64,000 nt of DNA from Lysinibacillus sphaericus (GTDB lineage: Bacteria > Bacillota > Bacilli > Bacillales_A > Planococcaceae). Positions 1 through 7,771 of the stretch are shown here, in pieces; position 1 is the stretch's first letter; each line of letters starts with the position of its first letter. The DNA lies in NCBI RefSeq assembly GCF_001629735.1, contig NZ_CP015224.1, positions 4,628,802 to 4,692,801 of the forward strand, given 5' to 3'. The notes under the pieces were generated by a model that worked only from the letters and a program-made list of their open reading frames with translations, was not told the DNA's origin and ran no database searches. The position numbers and the translations under genes were made by a program.

Positions 1-1049
1 AACTGGATATGGAGCAACGTGAAAGTTATCTGGAAATGATGGATGAGGAAACGGCTGAAGAAATTAATGAGCTATTAAGCTATGATGAATACACGGCTGG
101 TTCCATTATGACAACTGAATATGTCGCTATTCCAGAAAACTCTACAGTGCGTTCAGCCATGGCAATTTTACGTAAAGAGGCACCAGATGCAGAGACCATT
201 TATTATATATTCGTAGTAGATGAAGAGCACCGCTTGACAGGTGTTATTTCATTAAGAGATTTAATTATTGCTGAAGAGGATACACTTATTCGTTCTATTA
301 TGAATGAACGTGTCGTTATGGTACATGTAGGAGATGATCAAGAGGAAGTCGCACATATTATGAAGGATTATAATTTCTTAGCGACACCTGTTATTGATGA
401 CAAAGGTGAATTACTTGGGATTATCACAGTCGATGATATTATTGATGTTATGGATGAAGAAGCGTCTGAGGATTACTCTAAGTTAGCCGGTATTTCCGAT
501 ATGGATAAATTTGATGTCACACCATTCCAAGCTGCTAGAAAACGTTTGCCATGGTTAGTGGTACTACTGTTTTTAGGAATGCTAACAGCAAATTTAATGG
601 GCCAATTTGAAGATACTTTAGATAAGGTTGCCTTATTGGCTGTCTTTATTCCGTTGATTTCAGGAACATCCGGAAATAGTGGAACACAAGCTTTGGCCGT
701 AGCCATTCGTGGTATTGCTACAGGAGATGTAGAAGAACATAGTAAATTCAAATTACTACTACGAGAAGCGGGCACAGGCTTAATGTCAGGAATTGTTTGC
801 GGCTTAATTGTCATTGGTATCGTTTATTTTTGGAAGCAAGAACTAGTACTTGGGATGTTAGTAGGTGCCGCACTTTGTGGCTCGATTTTAGTTGCGACAT
901 TAGCAGGCTCTTTTATTCCATTGTTAATGCATCGATTGAAAATAGACCCAGCTGTTGCTTCTGGCCCGTTTATTACAACTTTAAATGATATTACCAGTAT
1001 TTTAATTTATTTAGGTTTAGCAACGGTTTTCTTAAGTCAAATAGGCTAA
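1..1049 (+). CDS. mgtE: Magnesium transporter MgtE, C-terminal part (5' end outside window)
   Basis: This is the C-terminal ~348 residues of an MgtE-type Mg2+ channel/transporter of the cytoplasmic membrane. The frame is already open at the first bases (Leu-Asp before the first Met), so the gene starts upstream and most of the N domain is missing. What is present: the end of the N domain, two CBS domains (about residues 30-150) that gate the pore by sensing cytosolic Mg2+, and a membrane domain of about five helices. The family hallmarks GTSGNSGTQALAVAIRG and DPAVASGPFITTLNDI (with the ion-binding acidic residue) are intact. It ends 30 bases before the next coat-protein-like gene, with no obvious terminator between them. 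Confidence 0.93.
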   Translation, partial: LDMEQRESYLEMMDEETAEEINELLSYDEYTAGSIMTTEYVAIPENSTVRSAMAILRKEAPDAETIYYIFVVDEEHRLTGVISLRDLIIAEEDTLIRSIMNERVVMVHVGDDQEEVAHIMKDYNFLATPVIDDKGELLGIITVDDIIDVMDEEASEDYSKLAGISDMDKFDVTPFQAARKRLPWLVVLLFLGMLTANLMGQFEDTLDKVALLAVFIPLISGTSGNSGTQALAVAIRGIATGDVEEHSKFKLLLREAGTGLMSGIVCGLIVIGIVYFWKQELVLGMLVGAALCGSILVATLAGSFIPLLMHRLKIDPAVASGPFITTLNDITSILIYLGLATVFLSQIG

Positions 1050-1102
1050 GAACCAAATTACTTTCCTTCGCATATTGTATGGAAAAAGGGGAAGTGAGTA
1101 TT

Positions 1103-1501
1103 GTGGATCAAGAACCACGCTTGTTTATAAAATCACCATCATATTTTTTAAATATTTCTAAGGTGTTGCATGAACTTGATTTGGATGAAAGTACATCTGT
1201 ATACGTAAAGGACCATACTTATGTAGAGGAAACAGTTGAAGAGGAAGACGTTGTAAAGGATGTGCAGGTAGATCCGTATTTACTAAAACAACTTCAATTT
1301 TTAGAGAAACCATTTCGTCAGCGCGCCTATCAGCCACTTTTAGTTTGTTTAAAAGATGGTAGAAAATTAACGGGCTCTGCTTCAGATGTACAAAATGATT
1401 CTTTAATGCTTACCTCACTCGAATTAAAAACACAGGAAATCATTTATTTTGAAGATATAAAACAAGTACTATGGCGTGGCAGACAATTACCAACATTATA
1501 A
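1103..1501 (+). CDS. CotO-like spore coat protein
   Basis: This is a small acidic protein of about 132 residues with no signal peptide or membrane helix. The first half is variable; the last ~55 residues (from FRQRAYQPLLVCLKDGRKL to the end) look like a short beta-rich, LSm-like fold ending in YFEDIKQVLWRG, the layout I associate with the CotO family of spore coat morphogenetic proteins. Placement supports this: it converges on a CotY/CotZ-type gene, and cotO adjoins cotZ in Bacillus. A GTG start at 1103 is preferred because an AAAGGGGAAG ribosome site sits just upstream; an in-frame ATG at 1079 would add eight residues. The family call is tentative. Confidence 0.6.
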   Translation: MDQEPRLFIKSPSYFLNISKVLHELDLDESTSVYVKDHTYVEETVEEEDVVKDVQVDPYLLKQLQFLEKPFRQRAYQPLLVCLKDGRKLTGSASDVQNDSLMLTSLELKTQEIIYFEDIKQVLWRGRQLPTL

Positions 1502-1537
1502 AAAAAGTGTACAGCAGAGGATGCTGTACACTTTTTT
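1501..1537. terminator. Bidirectional intrinsic terminator
   Basis: A near-perfect 16-bp stem (AAAAAAGTGTACAGCA paired with its complement, 5-base loop) with A- and T-runs on both sides. It lies between the convergent CotO-like and CotY/Z-like genes and can end transcription from both. Confidence 0.85.
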
Positions 1538-1565
1538 TATGTGTGTGTGTCAAAGGTGAAAGAAA

Positions 1566-2090
1566 TTAGTCACAAATCCCTAAGTCAACATCAGCGATAC
1601 ATTGTACAGCACAGAAGCAAGATAAGTCTACAGTAATACAGCTATCTGTTGAGTTCCAATCATCCACTTTACAGATTTTTTTCATATTTACGCAACAGCC
1701 GTCACGACTTAATAAATCTACTGTACTTTCGCTAGAATCGAATGTACATAGAGGCTCTAAAACACGTAAAGTCGCACAACACTCATCAAACATATCTTCA
1801 ACGCGGAAGAATACGGATGTACAAATACAAGGATCTGCAGTTGGGGAATTAAAGAATGCTTTGAAAGGAGTACCGTCTTTTGTAATTAACATAAATACAC
1901 GTGTATCTGCTTGAGAGCGTGCAGGACTAACAATCCCGCCTAGTGGTTCTAAGAAACAGTTAGCTGTACATGGAGAACACTCATCTCGCACCGCTTGATT
2001 TTGAATATCTAAAATAGCGCGAACTACGTCACAAACGCAGCCTGCTGAATGGATTGGTCCAATAGGATTTGTTGGCTTACCACAACCCAT
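1566..2090 (-). CDS. Spore coat protein of the CotY/CotZ (ExsY) family
   Basis: This is a 174-residue Cys-rich protein of the CotY/CotZ/ExsY family, which cross-links through disulfides into the spore outer coat or exosporium crust. It starts MGCGKP and carries the conserved CVCDVVRAI segment near residue 20, the DECSPC.ANCFLEP motif, VFFRVEDMFDECCATLRVL, and a Cys-rich C-terminus (DGCCVNMKKIC, CFCAVQC). Length is normal for the family. The start is fixed by an AAGGAGGTGACA site immediately upstream. Which paralog (CotY, CotZ or ExsY) cannot be decided from one copy. It is likely made late in sporulation in the mother cell; I could not point to a convincing SigK promoter. Confidence 0.9.
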   Translation of the reverse strand: MGCGKPTNPIGPIHSAGCVCDVVRAILDIQNQAVRDECSPCTANCFLEPLGGIVSPARSQADTRVFMLITKDGTPFKAFFNSPTADPCICTSVFFRVEDMFDECCATLRVLEPLCTFDSSESTVDLLSRDGCCVNMKKICKVDDWNSTDSCITVDLSCFCAVQCIADVDLGICD

Positions 2091-2215
2091 ATTGTCACCT
2101 CCTTTCCTCGTTACTACTTCTACAATATGTACTTTTCAAATTTGGACTCGGGCTATTGTATATATGAATAGTTTTTTTATGTGTGGAGAAACTTTAAAGA
2201 AAAGGAGGGTAAAAC

Positions 2216-2620
2216 TTGAGGCTACTTGGAATGACGTTACCTCTCTTAGTCGTTTTATTGCTGTTAAATGGTTGTGCTGAAAAAGAAAAATTTATCGTCT
2301 ACGGTCCATCTCAGAATGGAAGTGAAGTCGAAGCCCTTATAAAAGAAGAGGACTATGTGGAACGTTCAACCGTTATCCATTATGACGATAGTATGCTTGT
2401 TGCAGTACAAATTAAACCATGGGAAAAGTGGAAAAAGACTAAGTTAGAGAAAAAGTTGCAAAAAAAATTTGATGAGAAATATCCAAATAAAGATGTGTTT
2501 GTCTCAGCTGATTATAAAATTTTTTATGAAGCCAATAAAATAAAAAAGGATAAGATTGAAGATAATAAATTGAGCGATAAAATTAAAGAACTTAAAGAGC
2601 TTGCAAAGGAGAAGACATAA
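2216..2620 (+). CDS. YhcN/YlaJ-type sporulation lipoprotein, first gene of the spoVA operon
   Basis: This is a 134-residue predicted lipoprotein. It has a hydrophobic N-terminus and a lipobox LNGC with Cys20; the remainder matches the YhcN/YlaJ layout of a beta-alpha unit (VIHYDDSMLVAVQIKP), a basic amphipathic helix (KLEKKLQKKFDEKYP) and DVFVSADYKIF, then a highly charged tail. The start is TTG with AAAGGAGGG just upstream. It is directly followed by spoVAC with no gap. YhcN-like lipoproteins accompany spoVA genes in many spore formers and lie in the spore inner membrane, so a role in dipicolinate handling or germination is inferred from context. It is shorter than typical YhcN. Confidence 0.75.
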   Translation: MRLLGMTLPLLVVLLLLNGCAEKEKFIVYGPSQNGSEVEALIKEEDYVERSTVIHYDDSMLVAVQIKPWEKWKKTKLEKKLQKKFDEKYPNKDVFVSADYKIFYEANKIKKDKIEDNKLSDKIKELKELAKEKT

Positions 2621-3076
2621 ATGGAAAAAGAGCAATATCAGCAATTGGAGCAAAATGTAACACCAAAGCCTCCATATATAAAGAATGTAGCAAAGGCGTT
2701 TTTTGTCGGTGGTCTTATTTGTACAATTGGCCAAGCTGTGTCCCTTTTTTATATTATTTTCTTCAATTTTACAGAAGCCACAGCTGGTAATCCAACCGTA
2801 GCAACAATGGTATTCTTTGCCATGTTGCTCACAGGGCTTGGTCTATATAAAAGAATTGGCCAATTTGCTGGGGCAGGCTCATCAGTACCAGTAACCGGAT
2901 TTGGTAATGCTGTAATTTCCGCAGCTATTGAGCATAGATCAGAAGGCTTAGTATTAGGAGTTGGCGGTAATTTATTTAAACTAGCAGGATCAGTGGTTTT
3001 ATTTGGGGTAGTCGCAGCATTTTTCGTAGCACTTATTAAATATATCTTCGTGGTGATAGGAGTGGTTTCATGGTAA
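2621..3076 (+). CDS. spoVAC: Stage V sporulation protein AC
   Basis: SpoVAC is an inner-membrane component of the dipicolinic acid (Ca-DPA) channel used for uptake in sporulation and release in germination. The 151-residue protein has a short cytoplasmic N-terminus and about four membrane helices (AFFVGGLICTIGQAVSLFY; VFFAMLLTGLGLYKRI; a C-terminal pair), with the family signature FAGAGSSVPVTGFGNAV. Its ATG abuts the stop of the lipoprotein gene, and its last codons overlap spoVAD by 7 bases, indicating translational coupling. The operon would be expected to be forespore-specific (SigG); I did not find a convincing SigG promoter by eye. Confidence 0.95.
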   Translation: MEKEQYQQLEQNVTPKPPYIKNVAKAFFVGGLICTIGQAVSLFYIIFFNFTEATAGNPTVATMVFFAMLLTGLGLYKRIGQFAGAGSSVPVTGFGNAVISAAIEHRSEGLVLGVGGNLFKLAGSVVLFGVVAAFFVALIKYIFVVIGVVSW

Positions 3077-4065
3077 TCATTTTTCAATCGAAACCATCCC
3101 TATTAGCAGGGGGTGTTGTAGCAGGACCTTTAGAGAACCGGAGTATTTTTAGTCAGTATTTTGATGCTGTTTATGATGATGAGCGTTGGCAAATGAAAAC
3201 CAATGAACAGGGGCATCGTAAAATGATTGAAGAAGCCTGTGATGCGGCTATGAAGAAAATGAAGGTACAAAGTGGAGATATTGATTATTTAATGGGTGGG
3301 GATTTGGTCAATCAAATGACACCGACCAATTTTGCTGCAAGAGATTTGGAAATCCCGTTTATTGGATTGTTTTCTGCATGTGCCACCTCCATTTCTTCTG
3401 TCATTATTGCCTGTCTGTTAACAGAGTTAGGTGCTGCTAATTTTTCATTAGCGGGTGCATCAAGTCAGCATAATGCGATAGAACGTCAATTTCGTTATCC
3501 TATCAATTACGGTGCACAAAAGCCACAAACTGCTCAATGGACTGTAACAGCAGCTGGCTATGCGCTAATCGGTAAACACCGTGAAGATTATCCCTCTATC
3601 GAAGCCGCCACAATTGGAAAGTCTGTTGATTACGGTATGGATGATCCTTTCCATATGGGTGCTGCAATGGCACCAGCTGCCTTTCAAACGATTCAATCTC
3701 ATTTACAACAACGCAATCAAAAAATTTATCATTACGATTTAATTTTAACGGGCGATTTAGGTCAGCTGGGCTTAAAGCTTTTGAAGGGTATGCTAGTTGA
3801 AAATGGTGTGAAAAATGAGGAGCTAACCCTGCTGCGTGATGCAGGCGCTGAGTTTTATGGACAAGATGAATCCTTTCAATCAGGGGCAAGTGGTGCAGGC
3901 TGTTCAGCAGCTGTTTTTTTTAGTTACGTTCTCCAACAGATGCGAGCGGGTAGCTATAAGCGTGTATTACTAGTAGCAACTGGGGCATTATTGTCTCCAC
4001 TATCGTTTCAACAGGGTGAGACGATTCCATGTACGGCGCATGCGATCGAAATTACAATGAAATGA
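3070..4065 (+). CDS. spoVAD: Stage V sporulation protein AD
   Basis: SpoVAD is the soluble DPA-binding component of the SpoVA complex, with a thiolase-like (FabH-like) fold. The 331-residue protein is close to the usual length and has the characteristic start (TWxF-like segment, PSLLAGGVVAGPLE), the pseudo-active-site segment FSACATSISS, and the C-terminal SGASGAGCSAA and LLVATGALLSP motifs. It overlaps the end of spoVAC and is followed 10 bases later by spoVAEb. The thiolase fold here is structural and DPA-binding rather than condensing. Identification is secure from sequence and synteny. Confidence 0.95.
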   Translation: MVIIFQSKPSLLAGGVVAGPLENRSIFSQYFDAVYDDERWQMKTNEQGHRKMIEEACDAAMKKMKVQSGDIDYLMGGDLVNQMTPTNFAARDLEIPFIGLFSACATSISSVIIACLLTELGAANFSLAGASSQHNAIERQFRYPINYGAQKPQTAQWTVTAAGYALIGKHREDYPSIEAATIGKSVDYGMDDPFHMGAAMAPAAFQTIQSHLQQRNQKIYHYDLILTGDLGQLGLKLLKGMLVENGVKNEELTLLRDAGAEFYGQDESFQSGASGAGCSAAVFFSYVLQQMRAGSYKRVLLVATGALLSPLSFQQGETIPCTAHAIEITMK

Positions 4066-4075
4066 GGCCTAAATT

Positions 4076-4441
4076 ATGGTAATGACATTTGTATTTGCAT
4101 TTATTGTTGGAGGCATTATTTGCGTCATCGGCCAATTATTAATGGATGTCGGTAATTTAACACCGGCTCATACATTAAGTACACTCGTTGTCCTCGGTGC
4201 TATATTGGATGGCATGGGGTTATATGAGCCATTAATTAATTTTGCTGGCGCAGGAGCTACCGTACCCATTACCTCTTTTGGTAATTCACTAACACACGGA
4301 GCAATGGCTGAGGCAGAAAAGCATGGACTGGTTGGCGTCTTAACAGGAATGTTTAAAGTAACAAGCTCAGGTATCAGTGCTGCTATTGTTTTTGCCTTTA
4401 TCGGTGCATTAATTTTTAAGCCTAAAGGAAATATCGACTAG
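4076..4441 (+). CDS. spoVAE: Stage V sporulation protein AE (SpoVAEb)
   Basis: This is a 121-residue integral membrane protein of the SpoVA DPA channel, homologous to SpoVAC: both share the [21 protein letters not shown] signature and a multi-helix layout. The length fits the b-type SpoVAE found in compact spoVAC-D-Eb clusters. ATG 4076 follows a GAGG site; a second ATG lies two codons later. It completes a four-gene unit (lipoprotein, C, D, Eb) lacking the spoVAA, AB and AF genes of the full B. subtilis operon, so this is either the minimal set or an accessory spoVA copy. Confidence 0.93.
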   Translation: MVMTFVFAFIVGGIICVIGQLLMDVGNLTPAHTLSTLVVLGAILDGMGLYEPLINFAGAGATVPITSFGNSLTHGAMAEAEKHGLVGVLTGMFKVTSSGISAAIVFAFIGALIFKPKGNID

Positions 4442-4447
4442 ACGAAT

Positions 4448-4500
4448 ACCCCTCCCATTTCTACAACCAAAACATATTATAGGTTGTAGAAGGGAGGGGT
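4448..4500 (+). promoter_or_regulatory. Hairpin that sequesters the ribosome binding site of the YjcZ-like gene
   Basis: Two nested inverted repeats (ACCCCTCCC with GGGAGGGGT, and TCTACAACC with GGTTGTAGA) form a long stem with a 13-base loop. The 3' arm contains the GGAGGGG ribosome site of the gene starting at 4507. Only four Ts follow, so as a terminator it would be weak; it may act as a translational lock or a leaky spoVA-operon terminator. Confidence 0.5.
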
Positions 4501-4506
4501 GCTTTT

Positions 4507-4689
4507 ATGGGATATCAAGGCTGGTCCTCACAACCGTATGGAAATAATGTTGGTGGGTGGAACAATAGCTATTGCGGAGGCAATAACTATAGTTATTGTG
4601 GAGGCAACAACTCTGGCTATGGTTCAACATTTGTTCTAATCGTTGTTCTATTTATTCTTTTAATTATTGTTGGCGCTACTTACATCTAA
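4507..4689 (+). CDS. YjcZ-family small sporulation membrane peptide
   Basis: This is a 60-residue peptide with a Gly/Asn/Tyr/Cys-rich N-terminus containing two near-identical NNYSYCGGNN-type repeats, followed by the YjcZ-family tail GSTFVLIVVLFILLIIVGA, one membrane helix ending near the C-terminus. Such peptides are often encoded in several copies in Bacillus and are made during sporulation; their function is unknown. The position directly downstream of spoVAEb and upstream of spoVIF agrees with sporulation expression. Its ribosome site is buried in a hairpin. Confidence 0.8.
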   Translation: MGYQGWSSQPYGNNVGGWNNSYCGGNNYSYCGGNNSGYGSTFVLIVVLFILLIIVGATYI

Positions 4690-4708
4690 TTTGATGAACA
4701 TATTGTAA

Positions 4709-4758
4709 AGGCTTTAACTCTTATTTAGAGGGTTCACACCTAAATAAAGTTAAGGCCT
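4709..4758 (+). terminator. Stem-loop after the YjcZ-like gene
   Basis: An imperfect 18-bp inverted repeat (AGGCTTTAACTCTTATTTAG with CTAAATAAAGTTAAGGCCT) about 20 bases after the stop codon. No strong T-run follows, so termination is likely but not certain. Confidence 0.5.
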
Positions 4759-4825
4759 CCACCATTTGTGAATGCTTCGGGCAAGTCGCAAGGTCAATTT
4801 GAGTTTTAATGATAGGAGGGAAAAC

Positions 4826-5074
4826 ATGCATCGCTCGTTATTTAATTCAATTGAGCAAAAAACAGGTGTTTCGATGGATGAAATCTTCGCATTAGCCAAT
4901 GCCATTCAACATGCGGATTTTACAAGTGAAAAACAAGTAAGAAAAATCGTACGACGTGTTGCTAAAATATCTAACAGAACGATTACACAAGAGTTAGAGG
5001 ATAAATTAGTACAATCTATTATTCAAGATGGAGCATCACTAGATTTCGATAAAATCACTAGAATGATGAAGTAG
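4826..5074 (+). CDS. spoVIF: Stage VI sporulation protein F
   Basis: This is an 82-residue basic soluble protein matching SpoVIF: N-terminal SIEQKTGVSMDEIFALANA, then QVRKIVRRVAKISNRTI and QELEDKLVQSIIQ. SpoVIF is a mother-cell factor needed for late coat gene expression (GerE-dependent) and spore resistance in B. subtilis. ATG 4826 is chosen because GATAGGAGGG lies six bases upstream; the frame stays open further upstream but without a ribosome site. It is a monocistronic unit between two hairpins and converges on yjcF. Confidence 0.8.
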   Translation: MHRSLFNSIEQKTGVSMDEIFALANAIQHADFTSEKQVRKIVRRVAKISNRTITQELEDKLVQSIIQDGASLDFDKITRMMK

Positions 5075-5151
5075 CGCATGGCATATCTACTTGGCAAAGC
5101 AGCTTGTTACGATAGAGTAGATAAATGGTGGCAAGCGAATTTTAGTTTAAA

Positions 5152-5191
5152 AAAGGGTGTTACGACATTGAACAATATCGTAACACCCTTT
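5152..5191. terminator. Bidirectional terminator between spoVIF and yjcF
   Basis: A perfect 14-bp stem (AAAGGGTGTTACGA and complement) with a 12-base loop and A/T runs on both sides, between convergent genes. Confidence 0.85.
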
Positions 5192-5193
5192 CA

Positions 5194-5622
5194 TTAAATT
5201 TTTTTCTCCATTGCTCGATGTGGGATACCAGCATCCAAAAATTCTGGAGAAGTTACCGCATAGCCAAGCTTTTCATAAAAGGGAATCGCATGGCTTTGCG
5301 CGTGAAGCTTCAATGTTTCTTTAGAGATGGAAATGGCATATTTCTCCATTTCTCTCATTATTAAAGCCCCTAGTTTTTTACCGCGTTGAGATTGTAAAAT
5401 ACAAACCCGTTCAATTTTTGCTGTATTCTTTTCAATACTACGTAAACGAGCTGCTCCTACAGGCTCATCATCATCATACATAATAAAATGCGTTGCAGCT
5501 GCATCTTCAGCATCACATTCCAAGTGGAGTGGAACGCCTTGCTCTTCAACAAATACTTTTTTTCGTACAGCAAACGCATCATCATGTTCTTCCTTTGTTT
5601 CAACAATCTTAACGTTATACAA
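5194..5622 (-). CDS. yjcF: GNAT-family N-acetyltransferase (YjcF-like)
   Basis: This is a 142-residue single-domain GNAT acetyltransferase. Visible features are the substrate-side start (VRKKVFVEEQGVP), the acetyl-CoA loop QRGKKLGALIMREME (the Q/RxxGxG/A motif, about residues 78-92) and the family end FYEKLGYAVTSPEFLDAGIPH. It matches the YjcF/ElaA-like group in length and order. The start is TTG just after the stop of yjcG, with a GGAG site inside the end of that gene. As in B. subtilis it is co-oriented with yjcG and a yjcH-type gene. The acetyl acceptor is unknown. Confidence 0.85.
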   Translation of the reverse strand: MYNVKIVETKEEHDDAFAVRKKVFVEEQGVPLHLECDAEDAAATHFIMYDDDEPVGAARLRSIEKNTAKIERVCILQSQRGKKLGALIMREMEKYAISISKETLKLHAQSHAIPFYEKLGYAVTSPEFLDAGIPHRAMEKKI

Positions 5623-5625
5623 TCA

Positions 5626-6141
5626 TCACTCAGCTCCAGACAAACGGAATGTTTCGTATGTTGTCCATGAACCATCTTCTAATTGATATAAAAGATGAAT
5701 GCGATCAATTGTATCCTTTTCATCTACACCAGTCATACGTAATTGACCAAAAATGTCGTCATGCTCGGAATCTGACATTTTTTGAGCGATTGTAATATGA
5801 GGTACAAATACATGTTTCGTTTCCCCATAAGAAATATTTTCTTGGATTTCATGTTGGAAAGCAGCTAATTGTTCAGTTGGCTCAATGCGGAAATAAATAG
5901 CATTGGTTGTAGGGAAAAACGAACTGATGCGTGATGCATGAATGTTTAAAGGCGCATATTTAGCAGCAATTTCATCTAATTGCTTAACGATGGTTTGAAT
6001 TTCTTCTTCAGACGCATCAAAGCTGTCTTTTAACGTCATATGCGGTGTAATCTTCGCGAAATGGGGATCATATCGTTTGCGATACGTGTTCGCTAAATCT
6101 TGCAATTTTTTTGATGGAAATGCCACAATACCGTACTTCAT
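5626..6141 (-). CDS. yjcG: 2H phosphoesterase / RNA-ligase-like protein YjcG
   Basis: This 171-residue protein of the 2H phosphoesterase superfamily has the same length as B. subtilis YjcG. Both catalytic HxT/S-type motifs are visible: PHMTL (about residue 34) and PHITI (about residue 114), spaced as in 2',5' RNA ligase and cyclic phosphodiesterase folds. The start is fixed by a GGGAGG site. It is separated by three bases from yjcF, so the two are almost certainly co-transcribed. The family is expected to cleave 2',3'-cyclic phosphate or 2',5' links; the physiological substrate of YjcG is unknown. Confidence 0.88.
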   Translation of the reverse strand: MKYGIVAFPSKKLQDLANTYRKRYDPHFAKITPHMTLKDSFDASEEEIQTIVKQLDEIAAKYAPLNIHASRISSFFPTTNAIYFRIEPTEQLAAFQHEIQENISYGETKHVFVPHITIAQKMSDSEHDDIFGQLRMTGVDEKDTIDRIHLLYQLEDGSWTTYETFRLSGAE

Positions 6142-6222
6142 AGTCCATTACCTCCCGTAAATAAACAATTTTTCTATTTAAGTATATCAGAAAATCCACT
6201 TTTCGTAATTTAATCACTCACA

Positions 6223-6942
6223 TTAATTAAAATTTTCAATTAATGCACGTCGAAGGTCGGGTTTCCAATATTTCCATGTATGATTGCCATCAAACTCGTC
6301 ATAAAATATAGAAAACCCTTTATGAATCATAAGATCATGGAGCTGACGATTAGGTGTTAAAAAATCCTTCACAGATTTATCCATAGTGACTACTTGATCT
6401 TCACCCTTGCCAACTATATGGTAAATAGAAATGGCTGCTGGATCTTTGAAGTTTTCGACAGCCTTCAAAACTTCCTCATCCACGTATGGTGATTGTAGAA
6501 TAACCTTACCGAAAATACTTGGATACTTTAATGCGGCCATTAAGGAAGCTGTAGCAGCCATCGAATCTCCAATCACTCCGCGACTCATACCCATTTGATA
6601 CGTGGAAAATTCGTTATCTAAATAAGGTACTAGCTCATGTGCTAAAAAGCGAAGGTAAGCTTCATGCTGCTCACCGCTAGGAATATATTTATGACGTCGA
6701 TCGTTAATATCTTTGTATGGAACAAATGCAATAATTAAATTTTCGATTTCATAGTCATCAATCAGTTCATCAGCTAGTTTTGTAATACCGCCAAGCTGGA
6801 AATAATCTTTACCATCCGATGCGATTAGAATGTTGTATTTATATAGTGGAGAATAATTTGCAGGAACATAAATATAGAGCTGTAATTCTTCCTGTAATGC
6901 TTCACTATAGAATGTTAAATCCTGTACTGTTCCCTTATCCAA
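6223..6942 (-). CDS. Putative esterase (YjcH-like, alpha/beta hydrolase)
   Basis: This alpha/beta-hydrolase protein of the Fes/IroE-type esterase group is about 239 residues long. It shows an N-terminal beta-sandwich-like strand set (LQLYIYVPANYSP), an IASDGKDYF strand, the nucleophile elbow region MSRGVIGDSMAATAS and a C-terminal catalytic His in DGNHTWKYW. The TTG start at 6942 is chosen because AGAAGGAG precedes it at good spacing; an upstream TTG at 6972 would add ten residues. It sits upstream of yjcG in the same direction, as in the B. subtilis yjcFGH neighbourhood. The natural substrate is not known. Confidence 0.75.
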   Translation of the reverse strand: MDKGTVQDLTFYSEALQEELQLYIYVPANYSPLYKYNILIASDGKDYFQLGGITKLADELIDDYEIENLIIAFVPYKDINDRRHKYIPSGEQHEAYLRFLAHELVPYLDNEFSTYQMGMSRGVIGDSMAATASLMAALKYPSIFGKVILQSPYVDEEVLKAVENFKDPAAISIYHIVGKGEDQVVTMDKSVKDFLTPNRQLHDLMIHKGFSIFYDEFDGNHTWKYWKPDLRRALIENFN

Positions 6943-7054
6943 TGATGACACTCCTTCTTGTGTTTGTAACAAAATTGTACCATATTACAAAAGTAAAGGT
7001 ATAATAGGTTGGGCTAGCACTATACTAGCAATAAAATCGAAATGAGGGGTAGCT

Positions 7055-7636
7055 ATGCATAATAAAAGTATCCGTGTGCACTCTGATGAAGTAGCCAAGG
7101 CAGCACATGCTGCGTTAATTCGTAGAGGTGTAGCGATTGAGGATATCGCAAAAATTGTTTACGAAATGCAAAAAACCTATAATGAAGGTTTAACACTGGA
7201 TCATTGTGTTCATTCGGTTGAGCGTGTACTGCGTAAACGAGAAGTGCAACATGCACTTTTAGTAGGAATTGAATTAGATGAGCTAGCTGAGAAAAAATTA
7301 TTATCATCACCATTACAGCAAATTATTGAATCTGATGAAGGCTTATTTGGTGTGGATGAAACGATCGCACTAGGATCTGTATTTACATATGGCAGCATTG
7401 CAGTAACTACTTTTGGTCATTTAGACAAGCAAAAAATTGGGATTATTAAAAAATTAGATACAGAGCCTGGGCATCACGTTAATACGTTTTTAGATGATTT
7501 AGTTGGCAGTATCGCGGCTTCTGCAGCATCTCGCATTGCTCATCGTATGCGTGATTTAGAGGAAGAGGGCGAAACATTTGCAGATATCGAGCCAGAAGAG
7601 CTAGGACCAAAACCAAAATCACATAATGAAATATAA
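7055..7636 (+). CDS. Phosphatidylglycerophosphatase A family protein (YutG-like)
   Basis: This is a 193-residue protein of the PgpA family as found in Bacillus YutG. Matching segments are RRGVAIEDIAKIVYEMQK, the RVLRKREVQHALLVGIELD block, DEGLFGVDETIALGSV, YGSIAVTTFGHLDK and the acidic/Arg-rich LDDLVGSIAASAASRIAHR near the C-terminus. Such proteins dephosphorylate phosphatidylglycerol phosphate, although the cytosolic Bacillus type is less well characterised than the E. coli enzyme. ATG 7055 follows GAGGGG. It is divergent from the esterase gene and ends before a strong hairpin. Confidence 0.82.
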   Translation: MHNKSIRVHSDEVAKAAHAALIRRGVAIEDIAKIVYEMQKTYNEGLTLDHCVHSVERVLRKREVQHALLVGIELDELAEKKLLSSPLQQIIESDEGLFGVDETIALGSVFTYGSIAVTTFGHLDKQKIGIIKKLDTEPGHHVNTFLDDLVGSIAASAASRIAHRMRDLEEEGETFADIEPEELGPKPKSHNEI

Positions 7637-7689
7637 AATGAGTTTCTACTATAAAAAAAGAGCCTTTTACAATATGGAGAAGGGTAGAC

Positions 7690-7722
7690 AAAAGCCATTG
7701 AGTTTTATTCTCAATGGCTTTT
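7690..7722. terminator. Bidirectional terminator
   Basis: A perfect 13-bp stem (AAAAGCCATTGAG and complement, 7-base loop) flanked by A and T runs. It serves the PgpA-like gene and the convergent peptide-transport operon. Confidence 0.8.
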
Positions 7723-7771
7723 CTCATTTTTATCCTAACTATAAAGAAGACTCATATAACATCACTTGATA

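Noticed and set aside
2092..2280. 62-codon plus-strand frame upstream of the spoVA lipoprotein
   Set aside because: It overlaps the CotY/Z promoter region and the true TTG start with its strong ribosome site; composition is not protein-like.
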